A stretch of DNA of 45,437 nt. Source: Promethearchaeati archaeon (lineage in GTDB: Archaea; Asgardarchaeota; Heimdallarchaeia; JABLTI01). Under the pieces are notes generated by a model. It did no database searches and was not told the origin of the DNA. It saw only the letters and a list, made by a program, of their open reading frames with translations. The stretch is taken from NCBI GenBank assembly GCA_013166835.1, contig JABLTI010000012.1:1-45437 (forward strand), given 5' to 3'. A program made the position numbers and the translations under genes. Shown piece after piece: positions 42,955-45,437 of the stretch. Position 1 is the stretch's first letter. Every line of letters starts with the position of its first letter.

Positions 42955-43305
42955 ATGAGTGAAAAATCCGAAGAACAAAAGACAGAATTCAAACTAGCTT
43001 ATTTTCCGAAAATTTGTGCTGCCGTTTCAAGTATACCTATTTTAGGATTTTTGATTGTAATTTTAGTTGTGTTTGTAGGCGATGCACATCCATATGCGTT
43101 TTTTATTTATGGTGCATTATGTGGAATCATGTTCGGAGTTGGCATCATAGTAAGTATAATAATAAGCATCATTGTGTTTAATATTCAGAAAAAGAAGAGA
43201 ATCGCTAGAAAAATAACTTGTCCAACTTGTCAAGTTAAACATGAACCGAGTACCGAATTTTGTAGTTATTGTGGAACCGATTTAACTGTAACCGAAACAA
43301 GTTAA
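42955..43305 (+). CDS. Small two-helix membrane protein with C-terminal zinc ribbon
   Basis: A 116-residue protein with an acidic N-terminus, two hydrophobic helices (about 19-43 and 47-77), a basic stop-transfer segment (KKKRIARK) and a C-terminal zinc ribbon (CPTC ... CSYCG, residues 88-108). A very strong ribosome site (GGGGTGGGTG) lies about five bases before the ATG. It joins the series of zinc-ribbon membrane proteins in this window. The function is unknown; a cytoplasmic zinc ribbon tethered to the membrane is the safe description. Confidence 0.65.
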   Translation: MSEKSEEQKTEFKLAYFPKICAAVSSIPILGFLIVILVVFVGDAHPYAFFIYGALCGIMFGVGIIVSIIISIIVFNIQKKKRIARKITCPTCQVKHEPSTEFCSYCGTDLTVTETS

Positions 43306-43326
43306 TCGAACTTTTATTTTCATCTG

Positions 43327-43388
43327 AACTCAAAATCCTTACACAGAACGAAAACCGGACGAGGGCAAAGCAGCACCCGTCGCGGGAA
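43327..43388 (+). repeat. GC-rich intergenic repeat, copy 3
   Basis: AACTCAAAATC, a variable part, then GAAAACCGGACGAGGGCAAA and CACCCGTCGCGGGAATC, closely matching copy 1 over about 38 bases plus the upstream CTCAAAATC. A T-run (CTTTTT) follows. It lies between convergent genes, unlike copies 1 and 2. Confidence 0.7.
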
Positions 43389-43416
43389 TCTTTTTACATT
43401 GTGGTTTATTGGTTAT

Positions 43417-45437
43417 TCATTCAATAATCGCTTGAATAACTAAATTAGCTATAGTTCGGGCTCTATATTCTTCCATTCGTGCAGTTGATATAACAACCAA
43501 ATTGTATTCTGGGAGTACTTGTATCATTTGACCACCCCATCCCATAGCATAGTACCTATCAGCTTCTACCCAGAAGTGATATCCATAACCAGGAGGTGAC
43601 CAAGGTCCATAAACAGAAACATTTTGCATATAGTCTATTGTTGATAACTGAATCCATTCTTCAGGTATAATCTGAGCTCCATCCCAAGTTCCGTTATTAA
43701 GATAAAGTTGACCAAATTTTGCTAGATTTCGAGGAGTTAAAAATAATCCAATTCCTCCATGATGTACTCCATCCGAACTTGAAACCCATACTACGTCTTC
43801 TTCTTCTATACCTATTGGTGAGAATAAATTCTGAATAGCAAATTCATATGTTGATTGATTTGTTGCTCGTTTTATAATTGCAGATAATAATTGAGACGAA
43901 CCAGTGTTGTATTCATAATAATCTCCAGGATTACCATACATACTTCTGGTTATAATATGTTCAACACTGTCATTTTCTACGCCCATAGCCCAAATATCAT
44001 CGTATTCATCATAGCTAAGGCAAGAAGTCATGGTAAGAAGATGATGAATGGTGATATTTTGTACACGACTATCCATGGGAGCTCCGCTTAATTCGGGGAA
44101 ATAATCCAGTAGTTTATCATCGGTGCCATTTATGTATCCTTTATCAATAGCAATTCCAACTAAAGCTGAAGTAAAACTCTTGGTGGCAGAAAACAAGGTA
44201 TGTTTGGTTGTAACTTTGAAATTTTGTTCTTGAGTATCAAGAAAATAACGTTCATAAATTAATTTGCCGTCCTTGAGAACTAAAATGGAATGAAACTTAA
44301 AATAATCAAATATACTTAAATTATCTTCCAATATATCCGGATCAATTCCAACTTCATCGGGTGTTCCAAGGATCCATTCATCTATTTCCTCAGTTGTATT
44401 TAATTTCGAATGTTTTCCCCATAATTTAATCGTCCAATCCCAACTTGCTGAGGCAAGGTATTGACCATCAGGGGAAAATTTCACAGCTTCAATAGTGTTC
44501 TCATGTCCCGTTAACTCTTCCTTTAGCTTGTATTTCTCCATATCCCAGATCTGTATACTGCAATTATGCATATTCCCAAAAGTTAACCAATAGACATCAG
44601 GCCATTCTAAATCTGAATCCACTGCAATAGCAAGTTCATAATTTAGTGGAGATTGACTAATCGACCAGATTGGTTGCCCTGATTGTAATTCCTTAATCAT
44701 CTCACCCGATTGGTAATCCCATAATTTTACTGTCCCATCAAGACTTGCTGACATAATAGATGACTGGTCAATTGAGAAAATAACTGAAGTTACTATGTCA
44801 GTATGACCTTGAAATACATTTATCTGGGTTCCGGATTCGATATCCCATAAACGAACACTATTGTCCTTTGAACCTGATAGTAAATAGACTCCATCATCAG
44901 ATATTGAAATAGACACTACTGCTTCCTGATGTCCGAGAAATTGCTTCAATATTTGACTATTGCTAGTATTCAAAATTTGCAAGTACTTTTCAGGTTGTCC
45001 ATAATCAGTTTCTACTCCCATGTATTCTCCACCAGCAACCACAAGGGATTCTTCATCAGCCAGCCACTTTAAATCAGTGACTCCCATTGGATAGATAGAA
45101 AATGTCTTAATGTGTTCTCCTGAGGAGACATTCCAAAGATTAATTTTGTTATCATATCCTCCAGAAGCGATAATTTTTCCCGAAGGAGAAAATGCAAGTG
45201 CAATTACTCCGTAGTGGTGTCGAGATAACACATGCAAAGTTTCACCTGTTTCTATATCCCATATTCTTACACTGCCATCAGAGGAACCAGTTGCTAAGAT
45301 TGGATCTACTGGTGAAAAAGCGACTTCCCTTACACGCCAACCATGCCCTCGCAACGTAGCAAAATTATTATTGTAAACACCTCTATCTACTAGAAGAAAA
45401 ATACCAAGAATTCCAGAAGAAACAACAACAAGAATGA
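43417..45437 (-). CDS. WD40 propeller fused to serine beta-lactamase-like hydrolase (5' end beyond window)
   Basis: At least 673 residues; the gene runs off the right edge because the frame stays open upstream of TTG 45354 and encodes a hydrophobic signal/anchor segment (VVVSSGILGIFLLV). The next ~325 residues form seven WD40 blades (SVRLWDIESG, TVKLWDYQSG, TIKLWGKHS). A ~320-residue class C beta-lactamase/PBP-like domain follows: SATKSF nucleophile motif, EYNTGSSQ as the YxN equivalent and GWGGQM as the third motif. An extracellular peptidase or esterase with a propeller for binding is likely. This domain order is uncommon. Confidence 0.85.
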   Translation of the reverse strand, partial: ILVVVSSGILGIFLLVDRGVYNNNFATLRGHGWRVREVAFSPVDPILATGSSDGSVRIWDIETGETLHVLSRHHYGVIALAFSPSGKIIASGGYDNKINLWNVSSGEHIKTFSIYPMGVTDLKWLADEESLVVAGGEYMGVETDYGQPEKYLQILNTSNSQILKQFLGHQEAVVSISISDDGVYLLSGSKDNSVRLWDIESGTQINVFQGHTDIVTSVIFSIDQSSIMSASLDGTVKLWDYQSGEMIKELQSGQPIWSISQSPLNYELAIAVDSDLEWPDVYWLTFGNMHNCSIQIWDMEKYKLKEELTGHENTIEAVKFSPDGQYLASASWDWTIKLWGKHSKLNTTEEIDEWILGTPDEVGIDPDILEDNLSIFDYFKFHSILVLKDGKLIYERYFLDTQEQNFKVTTKHTLFSATKSFTSALVGIAIDKGYINGTDDKLLDYFPELSGAPMDSRVQNITIHHLLTMTSCLSYDEYDDIWAMGVENDSVEHIITRSMYGNPGDYYEYNTGSSQLLSAIIKRATNQSTYEFAIQNLFSPIGIEEEDVVWVSSSDGVHHGGIGLFLTPRNLAKFGQLYLNNGTWDGAQIIPEEWIQLSTIDYMQNVSVYGPWSPPGYGYHFWVEADRYYAMGWGGQMIQVLPEYNLVVISTARMEEYRARTIANLVIQAIIE

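Noticed and set aside
41373..43388. The three GC-rich copies as a CRISPR array
   Set aside because: Copies are 0.5-1.5 kb apart with genes between them, are diverged, and no cas gene is present.
43350..43400. Repeat copy 3 as a simple terminator
   Set aside because: It has a following T-run, but copies 1 and 2 have none and lie in front of genes, so termination does not explain the repeat.

Overview
The window is AT-rich archaeal chromosome. Archaeal signs are an aIF1/SUI1 factor with its N-terminal zinc motif, an NFACT/aRqcH ribosome-rescue protein, a NucS mismatch endonuclease, TATA-box promoters (TTTATAAA or TATATAAR about 65-95 bases before starts) and Shine-Dalgarno sequences of the GGTGA/GGAGG type. 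Long LVIVD-propeller/thrombospondin-type-3 surface proteins, many zinc-ribbon membrane proteins, an EMC6-like membrane protein and a membrane RING-like protein point to an Asgard archaeon. That placement is inference; no rRNA or tRNA lies in the window.

Layout. 1-6.1 kb: a large surface protein on the minus strand, nucS, a TPR protein, a DsrE-like protein and a small membrane protein. 6.2-11.5 kb: a heterodimeric ABC exporter with one consensus and one degenerate ATP site, a CorA-type cation channel and a VOC-fold protein. 11.6-12.7 kb: the remnant of a C69-family peptidase and a Nudix hydrolase with no usable start codon. 12.8-15.7 kb: a zinc/manganese-type ABC uptake operon (binding protein, permease with a zinc-ribbon/His-rich tail, ATPase). 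15.8-20.3 kb: aIF1, aRqcH divergent from the EMC6-like gene, then a REC protein with a degenerate kinase-like module. 20.4-23.1 kb: two tandem zinc-ribbon membrane paralogues, a 58-residue coiled-coil gene, a small zinc-ribbon protein and a metallo-beta-lactamase-fold hydrolase. 23.1-26.1 kb: a second surface propeller protein and an M20 amidohydrolase. 26.3-29.1 kb: a tight operon SDR / CPBP membrane protease-like / SDR. 29.2-34.8 kb: a DUF998-like membrane protein, an ORF interrupted by an in-frame TAG, a serine beta-lactamase-like protein, a condensation-fold acyltransferase, and an acetoacetate-decarboxylase-like gene broken by one TAA. 34.9-45.4 kb: two methyltransferases, zinc-ribbon membrane proteins (one RING-like), a TPR protein, a PAS-only protein, two FMN-type split-barrel proteins, and a WD40-beta-lactamase fusion running off the right edge.

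The gene order is mostly unlinked short units, with three clear operons (ABC exporter, metal uptake, SDR-CPBP-SDR). Several genes are damaged or lack a normal start, which means gene decay, unusual initiation or sequence error. A GC-rich element of about 45-65 bases occurs three times between 41.3 and 43.4 kb and is the best candidate for an undescribed non-coding or mobile element. I found no CRISPR array, complete transposon or tRNA.
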